A stretch of DNA of 64,000 nt from Streptomyces triticisoli (GCF_003270085.1 NZ_QFDQ01000177.1:1-64000), one strand, 5' to 3'. Shown: positions 33,576 through 44,848, numbered from the stretch's first letter. Notes: a model not told the origin generated them from the letters alone. Program-made: numbers and translations.

Positions 33576-34238
33576 TTACGCCCGGGAGCGGTGGGCCACG
33601 TAGGCCAGGGTGCCCAGGAGGAGGCGGGCCTCGGGGGGCCTGGCGGCGTCCAGGGCGGGTGGGCGGAGCCAGCGGACCGGGCCCCGGCCGCCCCGGTCGG
33701 AGGGCGGGGCCGTGAGGTGGGTGCCCGGGCCGAGGCCGCACAGGTCGAGCGAGGTGGGGTCGTCCCAGCCCAGGCGGTAGAGGAGGGCCGGCAGTTGGGC
33801 GGCGGCCCCGGGGGAGACGAAGAAGTGCGCGCGCCCCTCGGGGGTGGCGGTCACCGGGCCGAGGGGGAGGCCCATGCGCTCCAGCCGGGCCAGGGCACGG
33901 CGCCCGGCCGGCTCGGCCACCTCGATGACGTCGAACGCGCGCCCGACCGCCAGCATCACCGAGGCCCCGGGCAGCTCCGCCCATGCCCTGCTCACCTCGT
34001 CGAGCGTGGCGCCGGCCGGGATTTCGGGCGCGAACTCCAGAGGGTGCGCGCCCGGCGCCGGACAGTCCGTACGGCCGCAGGAGCACGCGCCGCCGACGGC
34101 CCGCGCGCCCCGCACCACGTCCCAGCCCCACAGCCCGGTGTACTCGGCCACCGCCGTGCACTCCGACGAGCGGTACGACCGGCCGCGCCGCCGCGTGCCG
34201 GAGCGGATCTCGCGCATGCCGCCGATCGTGAAGCCCAT
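33576..34238 (-). CDS. Stand-alone bifunctional primase/polymerase (Prim-Pol) domain protein
   Basis: A 220-aa protein resembling the N-terminal Prim-Pol domain found in actinobacterial replication proteins: GWDVVRGARAVGGACSCGRTDCPAPGAHP with a Cys-rich segment, WAELPGASVMLAVGRAFDVIEVAEPAGRRAL carrying the acidic D-x-I-E-like site, and GRAHFFVSPG. No helicase domain is attached and none is nearby, so enzymatic activity is uncertain. The start ATG at 34238 (MGFTIGGMREI) has GGAGGGG upstream. Divergent from nsdA with a 447-bp shared region. It is next to nsdA in other streptomycetes too, to my knowledge. Confidence 0.78.
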   Translation of the reverse strand: MGFTIGGMREIRSGTRRRGRSYRSSECTAVAEYTGLWGWDVVRGARAVGGACSCGRTDCPAPGAHPLEFAPEIPAGATLDEVSRAWAELPGASVMLAVGRAFDVIEVAEPAGRRALARLERMGLPLGPVTATPEGRAHFFVSPGAAAQLPALLYRLGWDDPTSLDLCGLGPGTHLTAPPSDRGGRGPVRWLRPPALDAARPPEARLLLGTLAYVAHRSRA

Positions 34239-34290
34239 GCCCCCTCCAACGGTTCCACCGCCCCGATGGTTACGAGACGAATGTGAATCG

Positions 34291-34303
34291 TGACTCTGTG
34301 TTT
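34291..34303. promoter_or_regulatory. BldD-box-like site in the nsdA divergent region
   Basis: TGACTCTGTGTTT fits the BldD consensus TNACNCWGNGTNA at 8 of 9 fixed positions (last A replaced by T). It lies 53 bp upstream of the Prim-Pol gene and about 380 bp from nsdA. nsdA has been listed among BldD targets as I recall. Elsewhere in 34239-34685 a perfect -35 TTGACA (34620-34625) is seen without a good -10. Confidence 0.4.
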
Positions 34304-34685
34304 CCGCTCCCTCCCGGCGCGGCCGGGTCCCCGCAGCGTCCGGAAGCACCCCGGGTGGTGCGCCCCGCGGCGCGCGCCCTGACGCACACCGCTCCGCCCG
34401 CCCGCGGTTGTCCTGTGTCAAGTGAATCGCGTAAGGGCCACCGAGGGTTCATTCGAAGGGGTGGCGAATGGTGGCGTTTCATGAATCCCCATGGCTGTAC
34501 CGGTGATCGTGGGGTTACTGTAAGTGCGCGAGTCCTGGGAGCACATGCGCTCGTGGGTATGCCGGAGGCAAGTCGGCAGTCCGTTCGAAGGGTGAGAATC
34601 GGCGGACGAACGGCCGTATTGACAGGCATTCTGATAGGGCTTGGCGCACTCAGCGACAAGTGGTCTCAGGGATGGGGGCGTTCCA

Positions 34686-36218
34686 GTGAGCGGCAGCAAC
34701 GGCGGAGGCGGGACGGGCGCGGCGAGCGCGGACAAGCGCCCGAACGAGCTGCTCGCCTCGTGGTTCGTGCGCAGCGGCTGGTCCAAGGGCGAGCTCGCCC
34801 GCCAGGTCAACCGCCGCGCCCGCCAGCTGGGCGCCAACCACATCTCCACCGACACCTCGCGCGTCAGGCGCTGGCTGGACGGCGAGAACCCGCGCGAGCC
34901 GATCCCCAGGATCCTCTCGGAGCTGTTCTCCGAGCGCTTCGGCTGCGTCGTCTCCGTGGAGGACCTCGGCCTGCGCACCGCCCGCCAGGCACCCTCCGCG
35001 ACCGGCGTCGACCTGCCCTGGACGGGCCCGCAGACCGTGGCCCTGCTCAGCGAGTTCTCGCGCAGCGACCTGATGCTGGCGCGGCGCGGCTTCCTCGGGA
35101 CCTCGCTGGTGCTGTCCGCGGGCCCCTCCCTCATCGAGCCGCTGCAGCGCTGGCTCGTGCCCTCGCCCCCGTCCCCCAGGCTCCCGGCCCCGCTCGAACA
35201 GGGGGGAGCGGGAGCCCCACCCCTGCGGGAGTCCGAGCCGCAGGCCGCCTCCCGCCGCCTCGGCCGGCTCTCCCGGCCCGAGCTGGAACTGCTGGAGACC
35301 ACCACCAAGATGTTCCGGCAGTGGGACGCCCAGTGCGGCGGCGGCCTGCGTCGCAAGGCCGTCGTCGGCCAACTGCACGAAGTGACGGACCTCCTCCAGG
35401 AGCCCCAGCCCGAGACCACCACCCGCAGGCTCTTCAAAGTCGCCGCGGAACTCGCCCAGCTGGCCGGCTGGATGAGCTACGACGTGGGACTGCAGCCCAC
35501 CGCGCAGAAGTACTTCGTCCTGGCCCTGCACGCCGCCAAGGAAGCCGGCGACAAGCCCCTCGGCTCGTACGTCCTGTCCAGCATGAGCCGCCAGATGATC
35601 CACCTCGGCCGCCCCGAGGACGCCCTGGAACTCATCCACCTCGCACAGTACGGCAGCCGGGACTGCGCGAGCCCCCGCACCCAGTCCATGCTGTACGCGC
35701 TGGAGGCCCGCGCCTACGCCAACATGGGCCGGCCCGGCAAGTGCAAGCGCGCGGTGCGCATGGCCGAGGACACCTTCGCCGACGCCGAGGACTGGGACGA
35801 GCCCGACCCCGACTGGATTCGCTTCTTCTCCGAGGCCGAGCTGTACGCCGAGAACTCCCACTCCTACCGCGACCTCGCCTACGTCGCCGGCCGCAGCCCC
35901 GCCTACGCCTCGCTGGCCGAGCCGCTGATGCAGAGGGCCGTAGAACTGTTCGCCCAGGACCACGAGCACCAGCGGTCGTACGCACTCAACCTCATCGGCA
36001 TGGCCACGGTGCACCTGCTCCAGCGTGAGCCCGAGCAGAGCACGCGGTACGTCACCCGGGCCATGAAGGTGGCCAAGAAGGTCCGCTCCGAGCGCGTGAA
36101 CACCCGTATCCGAAAGACCGTCGACAACGCCGTGCGTGACTACGGGGACCGCGCAGAGGTCGTGGACCTCACCGAACAGCTCGCCGCCGAGCTGCCCGAG
36201 ACCGTCGAAGCCGTCTGA
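34686..36218 (+). CDS. nsdA: Developmental/antibiotic negative regulator NsdA
   Basis: A 510-aa cytoplasmic regulator. An N-terminal helix-turn-helix-like region (ELLASWFVRSGWSKGELARQV ... TSRVRRWLDGENPREPIPRIL, about residues 20-80) is followed by a hydrophobic segment and tetratricopeptide-like helices to the C-terminus. In S. coelicolor NsdA represses sporulation and antibiotic production. The GTG at 34686 follows GGGGG; the TTG-started extension to 34641 is not adopted. Residues about 163-178 (PSPRLPAPLEQGGAGA) are a Pro/Gly/Ala insert encoded by a copy of an intergenic palindromic repeat, which may explain why it is about ten residues longer than the S. coelicolor protein. Confidence 0.92.
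   Translation: MSGSNGGGGTGAASADKRPNELLASWFVRSGWSKGELARQVNRRARQLGANHISTDTSRVRRWLDGENPREPIPRILSELFSERFGCVVSVEDLGLRTARQAPSATGVDLPWTGPQTVALLSEFSRSDLMLARRGFLGTSLVLSAGPSLIEPLQRWLVPSPPSPRLPAPLEQGGAGAPPLRESEPQAASRRLGRLSRPELELLETTTKMFRQWDAQCGGGLRRKAVVGQLHEVTDLLQEPQPETTTRRLFKVAAELAQLAGWMSYDVGLQPTAQKYFVLALHAAKEAGDKPLGSYVLSSMSRQMIHLGRPEDALELIHLAQYGSRDCASPRTQSMLYALEARAYANMGRPGKCKRAVRMAEDTFADAEDWDEPDPDWIRFFSEAELYAENSHSYRDLAYVAGRSPAYASLAEPLMQRAVELFAQDHEHQRSYALNLIGMATVHLLQREPEQSTRYVTRAMKVAKKVRSERVNTRIRKTVDNAVRDYGDRAEVVDLTEQLAAELPETVEAV
35173..35219 (+). repeat. Intragenic copy of the palindromic repeat inside nsdA
   Basis: CCCCCAGGCTCCCGGCCCCG then CTCGAACAGGGGG matches the reverse strand of the 56-kb unit (CCCCCAAGTTCTCGACTCCG...) except for transitions, followed by a shortened closing arm. 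The reading frame stays open and contributes a low-complexity linker to NsdA. Confidence 0.65.
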
Positions 36219-38198
<1,980 letters not shown>

Positions 38199-38373
38199 AA
38201 GCACCAGGGCAGGAGTCGCCGGGCGACGGCCGGCAGGGACGCGACGTAGTCCCCGCCGATGTGGGGGTGTGTTCCTGCTCGCTGTATCCAGCGGGCAGGG
38301 ACGATTTGCTTGCTGAGCCGGATACCCTGGAGGACAGCCCAAAACGACCCCGACTCCGAGGACCGACGCCGCC

Positions 38374-39924
38374 GTGTTCGACACCCTCTCCGACCGCCTC
38401 AGCGCGACTTTCAAAAATCTCCGCGGGAAAGGCCGGCTCTCCGAGGCGGACATCGACGCCACGGCGCGCGAGATCCGCATCGCACTGCTCGAAGCGGACG
38501 TGGCGCTGCCGGTCGTCCGCACGTTCATCAAGAACGTCAAGACTCGTGCCCTCGGATCCGAGGTCTCCAAGGCGCTGAATCCGGCCCAGCAGATCCTGAA
38601 GATCGTCAACGACGAGCTGGTCACGATCCTGGGCGGCGAGACCCGCCGCCTCCGCTTCGCCAAGCAGCCCCCCACCGTGATCATGCTCGCCGGTCTCCAG
38701 GGTGCCGGTAAGACCACCCTCGCGGGCAAGCTCGGCAAGTGGCTCAAGGAGCAGGGCCACTCCCCGGTGCTGGTCGCCGCCGACCTCCAGCGTCCGAACG
38801 CGGTCAACCAGCTCAGCGTCGTCGCCGAGCGCGCCGGCGTCGCCGTCTACGCGCCCGAGCCGGGCAACGGCGTGGGTGACCCGGTCAAGGTCGCCAAGGA
38901 CTCCATCGACTTCGCGAAGGCCAAGGTCCACGACATCGTGATCGTGGACACCGCCGGCCGCCTCGGCGTCGACATCGAGATGATGCAGCAGGCCGCGGAC
39001 ATCAGGGACGCGGTCAGCCCCGACGAGATCCTGTTCGTCGTCGACGCGATGATCGGTCAGGACGCCGTCAACACCGCCGAGGCGTTCCGTGACGGCGTCG
39101 GCTTCGACGGCGTGGTGCTCTCCAAGCTCGACGGTGACGCCCGCGGTGGTGCGGCCCTGTCGATCCGCGAGGTCACCGGCAAGCCGATCATGTTCGCGTC
39201 GAACGGTGAGAAGCTCGACGACTTCGACGCCTTCCACCCGGACCGGATGGCCTCCCGCATCCTCGACATGGGTGACCTGCTCACCCTGATCGAGCAGGCG
39301 GAGAAGACGTTCAGCCAGGAAGAGGCCGAGAAGATGGCCTCCAAGCTGGCGTCCAAGAAGGGCCAGGACTTCACCCTGGACGACTTCCTGGCCCAGATGG
39401 AGCAGGTCAGGAAGATGGGCAGCATCTCGAAGCTGCTCGGCATGCTGCCCGGCATGGGGCAGATCAAGGACCAGATCAACAACATCGACGAGCGCGACGT
39501 GGACCGCACGGCCGCCATCATCAAGTCGATGACCCCGGGCGAGCGCCAGGACCCGACGATCATCAACGGCTCCCGCCGCGCCCGTATCGCCAAGGGCTCC
39601 GGTGTCGAGGTCAGCGCGGTGAAGAACCTCGTCGAGCGGTTCTTCGAGGCCCGCAAGATGATGTCCCGCATGGCCCAGGGCGGCGGCATGCCCGGCATGC
39701 CGGGGATCCCGGGCATGGGTGGCGGCCCCGGCCGGACGAAGAAGCAGCCGAAGAAGGCCAAGGGCAAGCAGCGCTCCGGCAACCCGATGAAGCGCAAGCA
39801 GCAGGAGCAGGAGGAGGCGGCCCGCCGCGCCGCAGCGGCCCAGGGCGGCGGTGCCTTCGGGCTGCCGCAGCAGGGCGGCCAGGAGTTCGAGCTCCCGGAC
39901 GAGTTCAAGAAGTTCATGGGCTGA
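38374..39924 (+). CDS. ffh: Signal recognition particle protein Ffh
   Basis: A 516-aa SRP54 GTPase. NG domain: GLQGAGKTTLAGKLG (G1), DTAGRLGVD (G3), SKLDGDARGG (G4). The methionine-rich M domain binds signal peptides and 4.5S RNA (MEQVRKMGSISKLLGMLPGM; SRRARIAKGSG) and ends in a Gly/Met/Lys-rich tail (GGGMPGMPGIPGMGGG). GTG at 38374 starts VFDTLSDRLSATFKNLRG. No clear Shine-Dalgarno is seen. The SRP RNA gene is not in this window. Confidence 0.96.
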   Translation: MFDTLSDRLSATFKNLRGKGRLSEADIDATAREIRIALLEADVALPVVRTFIKNVKTRALGSEVSKALNPAQQILKIVNDELVTILGGETRRLRFAKQPPTVIMLAGLQGAGKTTLAGKLGKWLKEQGHSPVLVAADLQRPNAVNQLSVVAERAGVAVYAPEPGNGVGDPVKVAKDSIDFAKAKVHDIVIVDTAGRLGVDIEMMQQAADIRDAVSPDEILFVVDAMIGQDAVNTAEAFRDGVGFDGVVLSKLDGDARGGAALSIREVTGKPIMFASNGEKLDDFDAFHPDRMASRILDMGDLLTLIEQAEKTFSQEEAEKMASKLASKKGQDFTLDDFLAQMEQVRKMGSISKLLGMLPGMGQIKDQINNIDERDVDRTAAIIKSMTPGERQDPTIINGSRRARIAKGSGVEVSAVKNLVERFFEARKMMSRMAQGGGMPGMPGIPGMGGGPGRTKKQPKKAKGKQRSGNPMKRKQQEQEEAARRAAAAQGGGAFGLPQQGGQEFELPDEFKKFMG

Positions 39925-39945
39925 AACCCGCACGGCAGGCGTACG

Positions 39946-39985
39946 GCGCTGAGGGCGCCCTTCCCAGGAAGGGCGCCCTCAGCGC
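39946..39985 (+). terminator. Strong terminator after ffh
   Basis: A 17-bp perfect stem (39946-39962 with 39969-39985) and six-base loop, among the most stable hairpins in the window. It separates ffh from the FtsH-like gene, which begins only 35 bp later with its own -10 TAACGT (40009-40014). Confidence 0.85.
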
Positions 39986-40020
39986 GTGCCGGGGCCCGCC
40001 GTCTGCCGTAACGTCCAGAT

Positions 40021-41988
40021 ATGAGCAATGCCGCGCCACCACGCAAGGTCCCTGACCAGCCGTGGCGCACCGAAGGTGCCCCGGAGCAGACGTCCGGGCG
40101 GCCCGGGGGCGGCAGGATGCGCGGCAGATGGTGGGGTCTGCTCGTCACGGCGGTGATCGTCTTCCTGGTGGCCTACGGCTTGCTGAGCCACTACAGCGCG
40201 GGCAACGAGCCGACGATCTCGTACACCGAGTTCAGCAGGCAGGTCGACGCCGGCAACGTCAGCAGGATCTACTCCAAGGGCGACGCGATCCAGGGCCAGT
40301 TGAAGAGCGATCGGGACAACCCGGAGGGCGGCGGCAGGTACACCAAGTTCAGGACCCAGCGCCCGGCCTTCGCGGACGACAAGCTCTGGCAGAGCCTGAG
40401 CGGTCACCATGTCACGGTGACCGCGCAGCCGGTGGTGCAGGAGCGCGGCCTGCTGGCCAACCTGCTGCTCTCGCTGGCGCCGATCGCGATCCTGGTGGCG
40501 CTGTGGGTCTTCTTCGCGCGGCGGATCCGTGCGGGGCTGGGCGGGCCGGGCGGTCTGCTCGGGCGCAAGGAGCCGCCCCGGCCGGTCGAGCTGCAGCCGG
40601 GCACCCAGCGCACCACCTTCATGGATGTGGCCGGCATCGACGAGGTCAAGGGCGAGCTGGACGATGTCGTCGACTTCCTGAAGCATCCGGACGCCTACCG
40701 TCACATGGGCGCGAAGATGCCCCGGGGTGTGCTGCTGACGGGTCCGCCGGGTACGGGCAAGACCCTGCTCGCGCGGGCGGTCGCGGGGGAGGCGGGGGTG
40801 CCGTTCTTCTCGGCGTCGGCGTCCGAGTTCATCGAGATGATCGTGGGCGTCGGTGCGTCACGCGTGCGTGAGCTGTTCGCGGAGGCCCGCAAGGTGGCTC
40901 CGTCGATCGTCTTCATCGACGAGATCGACACCATCGGCCGGGCGCGGGGCGGTGGTGCGTCGGTGGGCGGTCATGACGAGCGTGAGCAGACGCTGAACCA
41001 GATCCTGACGGAGATGGACGGCTTCTCCGGCTCCGAGGGTGTGATCGTGCTGGCCGCGACCAATCGCGCCGACGTCCTGGACCCCGCACTGACCCGCCCC
41101 GGGCGCTTCGACCGGGTGGTCAGCGTGTCGCCGCCGGACCGGGGCGGCCGCGAGGCGATTCTGCGGATCCACACCCGCCGGATCCCGCTCGCCCCGGACG
41201 TGGACCTCGCCCGGGTGGCCCGTACGACTCCGGGAATGACGGGGGCCGAGCTGGCCAACCTGGCCAACGAGGCCGCTCTGCTCGCGGTCAAGCGGCGGCA
41301 GCAGCGGGTGACGCAGGCCGACTTCTCGGAGGCGCTGGAGAAGGTCCAGCTGGGTGCGGAGCGTGCCCTGGTGATGCCCGAGGAGGAGCGTCGGCGTACG
41401 GCGTACCACGAGAGCGGGCACGCCCTGCTCGGCATGCTGCAGCCCGGTGCCGACCCCGTCCGCAAGATCACCATCGTTCCGCGGGGGAGGGCGCTCGGTG
41501 TGACGTTGTCGACGCCGGAGTCCGACAAATACGCGTACACGGAGGAGTATCTGCGCGGCCGCATCATCGGCGCGCTGGGCGGCATGGCGGCGGAGCACGT
41601 CGTCTACGGGGTCGTCACGACCGGTTCGGAGCACGATCTGGAGCAGGTCACCAACATCGCGCGCGGGATGGTGGCCCGGTGGGGCATGAGCGAGCATCTG
41701 GGCCGTCTGTCCGCCCTGCCGAGCGACGCCCAGCAGGCGTACGGGCTGGCGGCGGCCCCGCAGACGCTGGACACGATCGACACCGAGATGCGGCGCATCG
41801 TCGACGAGTGCTACGAGGAGGCGTGCCGCAAGCTGCGTGACCACCGGGGGCAGCTGGACGCGCTGGCGCGGGCCCTGCTGGAGAACGAGACGCTGGAGGA
41901 GGCCGATGCCTACCGGGTCGCCGGGATTCCCCGTCTGCGGAAGGACGCGGAGCACCATGAGGACGCGGAGCGCCATGGTGTTCCGTAA
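40021..41988 (+). CDS. ftsH: FtsH-like ATP-dependent membrane zinc protease
   Basis: A 655-aa AAA+ metalloprotease. Two membrane helices (residues 38-56 and about 143-166) flank an extracytoplasmic domain; the AAA module has Walker A GPPGTGKT (241-248), FIDEID and the [21 protein letters not shown]; the zinc site HESGH is at 463-467. It degrades membrane and short-lived regulatory proteins. Streptomycetes carry additional FtsH proteins, and this divergent copy near ffh is probably the second. The ATG lies six nucleotides after TAACGT with no Shine-Dalgarno, so a leaderless mRNA is likely. Confidence 0.93.
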   Translation: MSNAAPPRKVPDQPWRTEGAPEQTSGRPGGGRMRGRWWGLLVTAVIVFLVAYGLLSHYSAGNEPTISYTEFSRQVDAGNVSRIYSKGDAIQGQLKSDRDNPEGGGRYTKFRTQRPAFADDKLWQSLSGHHVTVTAQPVVQERGLLANLLLSLAPIAILVALWVFFARRIRAGLGGPGGLLGRKEPPRPVELQPGTQRTTFMDVAGIDEVKGELDDVVDFLKHPDAYRHMGAKMPRGVLLTGPPGTGKTLLARAVAGEAGVPFFSASASEFIEMIVGVGASRVRELFAEARKVAPSIVFIDEIDTIGRARGGGASVGGHDEREQTLNQILTEMDGFSGSEGVIVLAATNRADVLDPALTRPGRFDRVVSVSPPDRGGREAILRIHTRRIPLAPDVDLARVARTTPGMTGAELANLANEAALLAVKRRQQRVTQADFSEALEKVQLGAERALVMPEEERRRTAYHESGHALLGMLQPGADPVRKITIVPRGRALGVTLSTPESDKYAYTEEYLRGRIIGALGGMAAEHVVYGVVTTGSEHDLEQVTNIARGMVARWGMSEHLGRLSALPSDAQQAYGLAAAPQTLDTIDTEMRRIVDECYEEACRKLRDHRGQLDALARALLENETLEEADAYRVAGIPRLRKDAEHHEDAERHGVP

Positions 41989-41994
41989 GGGTGT

Positions 41995-42876
41995 TCACGG
42001 CGTCCGCGCGATCAGGTAGCGGAAGACGTTCGGCATCCACACCGTGCCGTCGGGGCGCTGGTGGGCGTGCAGGGCCTCCGTCAGTTCCTTGTCGACCTGG
42101 TTCGGGTCGGCCGCGGCGATCGCCGTGTCGAACAGCCCTGTGGAGAGCAGTCCGCGCACCGCGCTGTCGAGGTCGGCGTAGCCGAAGGGGCAGGCGACCC
42201 GGCCGGAGCCGTCCAGGCGCAGGCCGGCGCGGTGGGCCGCCTCCTCGAGGTCGTCGCGCAGGGCGGGACGCCAGCTGCCCGGGCCGTGCGGCGGGTCGGC
42301 CGGCTTGGTGGCCGCCCGCAGGACGGACGACGTGGCACAGCGCTCCGGCGGCCCCCAGCCGACCAGCACCACGGGTGCCCCGTGTGCGGCGAGCGGTGTC
42401 GCCGCGGTGAGCAGGTCGCCCAGCCCTTCGGAGTCACCGGCGAGGCAGCCGATCGGCTCGAAGGCGGTCACGAGGGTGTAGGGCGTGCGGGCGTCGGCGG
42501 CGTCCTGCGGCGATCCGTCGACGATCCGGGCGGTCGGAGTGTGGGGGGTGGCCGGGGAGGACGTACGCGCGTGTGTGTCCCACGGCTTTGGCAGCAGCCG
42601 CTGCCGGGCGAGGTCGAGCCGTTCCGGGCGGGAGGAGTCGACACCGGTGACCGTCGCGCCTCTGGACGCCGCCAGGAGCAGGGCCAGTCCGGAGCCGCAG
42701 CCGAGCGCCAGCAGCCGCGTGCCGGAGCCCACTTCCAGTCGCTCGTAGACGGCCTCGTAGAGCGGGACCAGCATCCGTTCCTGGATCTCGGACCAGTCAC
42801 GCGCGCGTGCACGTGGGTCCACGAGAGGCGCCGTCCCCGCGTGATGTACGTGCTGCCGCACGAGCGTAGGTGTCAT
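41995..42876 (-). CDS. SAM-dependent methyltransferase (class I)
   Basis: A 293-aa protein starting MTPTLVRQHVHHAGTAPLVD at ATG 42876. Motif I is LLALGCGSGLALLLAASRGA and motif II VTGVDSS; the substrate-binding half (YTLVTAFEPIGCLAG) is divergent. Small-molecule rather than RNA methylation is likely, but the substrate is unknown. It converges on the FtsH-like gene with only six bases between stop codons. The long in-frame extension upstream to 43125 lacks family features and is excluded. Confidence 0.82.
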   Translation of the reverse strand: MTPTLVRQHVHHAGTAPLVDPRARARDWSEIQERMLVPLYEAVYERLEVGSGTRLLALGCGSGLALLLAASRGATVTGVDSSRPERLDLARQRLLPKPWDTHARTSSPATPHTPTARIVDGSPQDAADARTPYTLVTAFEPIGCLAGDSEGLGDLLTAATPLAAHGAPVVLVGWGPPERCATSSVLRAATKPADPPHGPGSWRPALRDDLEEAAHRAGLRLDGSGRVACPFGYADLDSAVRGLLSTGLFDTAIAAADPNQVDKELTEALHAHQRPDGTVWMPNVFRYLIARTP

Positions 42877-43419
42877 GGATAAGCGCCCCAATCCGCCGAG
42901 AGTTGCCGTTGTGCCCGGTTCCGTGGCCCCCGTGCAGTGCGCTCGCACTTCCCCCGTATGCCAGGTAACTGCGGGCCTCCCCTCGCGTCCAGGGGTCGTG
43001 TGGCCCTGCTTGCGGGCTGGAGGTGCCCGGAACGGGGTTTCACGTTCCGGGCAATCCGGGCTCCGGGCCGACGTGTCCGGAAGTCGACGGTCCCATCGGT
43101 CCGGCGCCGGGCGTCGGTGGGGCACGGGGTAACGTCGCGGGGGTCGCGGGCGCTGACCGAAGTGAGGCCCTCCGGGCCGGGAAGCGGCCGAAACGCCTCT
43201 TGCGCGTGGCTCGATCCCGCAGCACCGGCGTGCGCGACGGGCGTACGCGCCGGTGCGTACTCCCTTTGCGCACCACCTTGGTATGAGCTGCGAGGCTTCT
43301 CCGCAGATCAGCGCACCCGCCCTCGTCAGGACGCATCAGCGGCAACTGACGGGTACGTGCAAATTATTTGGGATGCCCCGGAATAGGAACACAGCGGCAC
43401 CCCGGCTCGTTGTCATTAC
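42877..43419. other. 543-bp gene-free region with two hairpins
   Basis: No ORF with a ribosome binding site or recognisable product is present. Two perfect dyads stand out: an 11-bp stem at 43024-43053 (TGCCCGGAACG) with an eight-base loop, and a 9-bp stem at 43222-43256 (GCACCGGCG). Near 43359-43372 an A+T-rich AAATTATTTGGGA precedes the metalloprotease-like gene and may hold its promoter. A small RNA cannot be excluded. Confidence 0.5.
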
Positions 43420-44016
43420 GTGAGCACGACACCACCTGTTCTCGCCGCAGAGCTGGCGCAGGCGTGGGCCGACATTCAGCGGTACCACCCCGAGCTGCCG
43501 GATCTTGCCGCGCCCGAGTCCCTGATCGGGGAGTCGTCGTCCGCGTGCGGACACGAGCTCTCCTTCGAGCGACTGCTCCATGAAGCAGTCCACGGCATCG
43601 CCGCCGCGCGCGGGGTACGCGACACCTCCCGCGCCGGCCGCTACCACAACCGCAGGTTCCTCGCGATCGCCGAGGAGCTGGGCCTGGACCATCCCGAGGA
43701 GCCGCATCCGAGCAGCGGCTTCTCACTGGTCACGCTCAGCTCCGAGGCGAAGCGGCGGTACCGTCCGACGATCGAGCGCCTCCAGCGTGCGCTGAAGGCC
43801 CACACGGCGGCCACGTCCGCCGACACCAGCCGCACCTTCCGCGGCCCGGCCGCCCGCCACGGCTCCTCCGGTGGCGGCGTCCGGGTCAAGGCGGTGTGCG
43901 ACTGCGGCCGCAACGTCCGGGTCGTCCCCTCGGTCCTGGCCCAGGCCCCGATCATGTGCGGCGGCTGCGGCAAACCGTTCAGGATCCCGGAACCCGTGGG
44001 CGCGGCGGCGAACTGA
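43420..44016 (+). CDS. SprT-like zinc-dependent metalloprotease-type protein
   Basis: A 198-aa protein with a zincin motif HEAVH at residues 54-58 (LLHEAVHGIAAARG) and a C-terminal zinc ribbon (CDCGRN...MCGGCGKPF), the architecture of SprT/Spartan-like proteins. A helical segment of about 50 residues lies between. GTG at 43420 has no good Shine-Dalgarno. Bacterial SprT-like proteins may act on DNA-protein crosslinks, but this is family inference. It is followed by a palindromic repeat and a terminator. Confidence 0.82.
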   Translation: MSTTPPVLAAELAQAWADIQRYHPELPDLAAPESLIGESSSACGHELSFERLLHEAVHGIAAARGVRDTSRAGRYHNRRFLAIAEELGLDHPEEPHPSSGFSLVTLSSEAKRRYRPTIERLQRALKAHTAATSADTSRTFRGPAARHGSSGGGVRVKAVCDCGRNVRVVPSVLAQAPIMCGGCGKPFRIPEPVGAAAN

Positions 44017-44063
44017 GGATGCGGCTGCTCGTGGCAGCCGCATCGCAAACCGCGGGCGGTCGT

Positions 44064-44147
44064 GCCTCCCCCAGTGCTGAACGCCTGGGGGGACCCCCAG
44101 GGCGATGGGGGGCCCCTGCTCGAGCGGAGTCGAGAACTTGGGGGAGG
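44064..44147. repeat. Full-length Streptomyces palindromic intergenic repeat
   Basis: GCCTCCCCCAGTGCTGAACG, a G-run/C-run core, then CTCGAGCGGAGTCGAGAACT and TGGGGGAGGC. The ends pair (GCCTCCCCCA with TGGGGGAGGC) and there are internal nested dyads. The same unit is found at 56621-56706; partial copies lie at 8997 and inside nsdA. Such REP-like units are frequent in Streptomyces genomes. Confidence 0.85.
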
Positions 44148-44191
44148 CTGGACGCGGCCGGCACCCCTGCCGCCGGACTGCCGCGACCCAC

Positions 44192-44225
44192 GTGATCGGC
44201 ACCCGAAACGCCGGGTGCCGATCAC
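44192..44225. terminator. Terminator upstream of rpsP
   Basis: A perfect 13-bp stem (GTGATCGGCACCC at 44192-44204, complement 44213-44225) with an eight-base GAAACGCC loop. It isolates the metalloprotease-like gene from the rpsP operon. Confidence 0.75.
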
Positions 44226-44423
44226 GCATGCCCGGGTACGGCTCACCCCGCCCTCCGCCAAAAGCGACCCGCGGGGTATGGCACAATGGCTAGCTGTACT
44301 CGACAGCCGCACAGGACCCCTCTCTCCTCCGGCTGACGCGTCCATCGGGCACCTCGGGTACCGCAACCCCACGCGGCGTCTCCGCCGTGCCCAACCACGT
44401 CAATTCCAGGAGAACCCACTCCC

Positions 44424-44843
44424 GTGGCAGTCAAGATCAAGCTGAAGCGTCTGGGCAAGATCCGTTCGCCTCACTACCGCATCGTTGTCGCCGACTCCCG
44501 CACCCGCCGCGACGGTCGGGCGATCGAGGAGATCGGCCTGTACCACCCGGTGCAGAACCCCTCGCGCATCGAGGTCGACGCCGAGCGCGTGGCGTACTGG
44601 CTCTCCGTCGGCGCCCAGCCGACCGAGCCCGTGCTCGCCATCCTGAAGAAGACCGGTGACTGGCAGAAGTTCAAGGGCGAGGAAGCCCCTGCTCCGCTGC
44701 TGCAGCCGCAGGAGAAGGCCGCGCGCCCGTCGTTCGAGGCCATCGGTGGGGACGACGAGGCCAAGGGTGAGGCGGTCACCCAGAAGAAGAAGGCTGAGAA
44801 GAAGGACGAGGCCGGCGCCGAGTCCGAGTCGACCGAGGCCTGA
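44424..44843 (+). CDS. rpsP: 30S ribosomal protein S16
   Basis: A 139-aa S16: [20 protein letters not shown] and the [16 protein letters not shown] segment. The C-terminal about 50 residues are a Lys/Glu/Ala extension typical of actinobacteria. GTG at 44424. First gene of the rpsP-khpA-rimM-trmD-rplS ribosome-maturation operon; khpA follows after five bases. Confidence 0.96.
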   Translation: MAVKIKLKRLGKIRSPHYRIVVADSRTRRDGRAIEEIGLYHPVQNPSRIEVDAERVAYWLSVGAQPTEPVLAILKKTGDWQKFKGEEAPAPLLQPQEKAARPSFEAIGGDDEAKGEAVTQKKKAEKKDEAGAESESTEA

Positions 44844-44848
44844 GCAGC

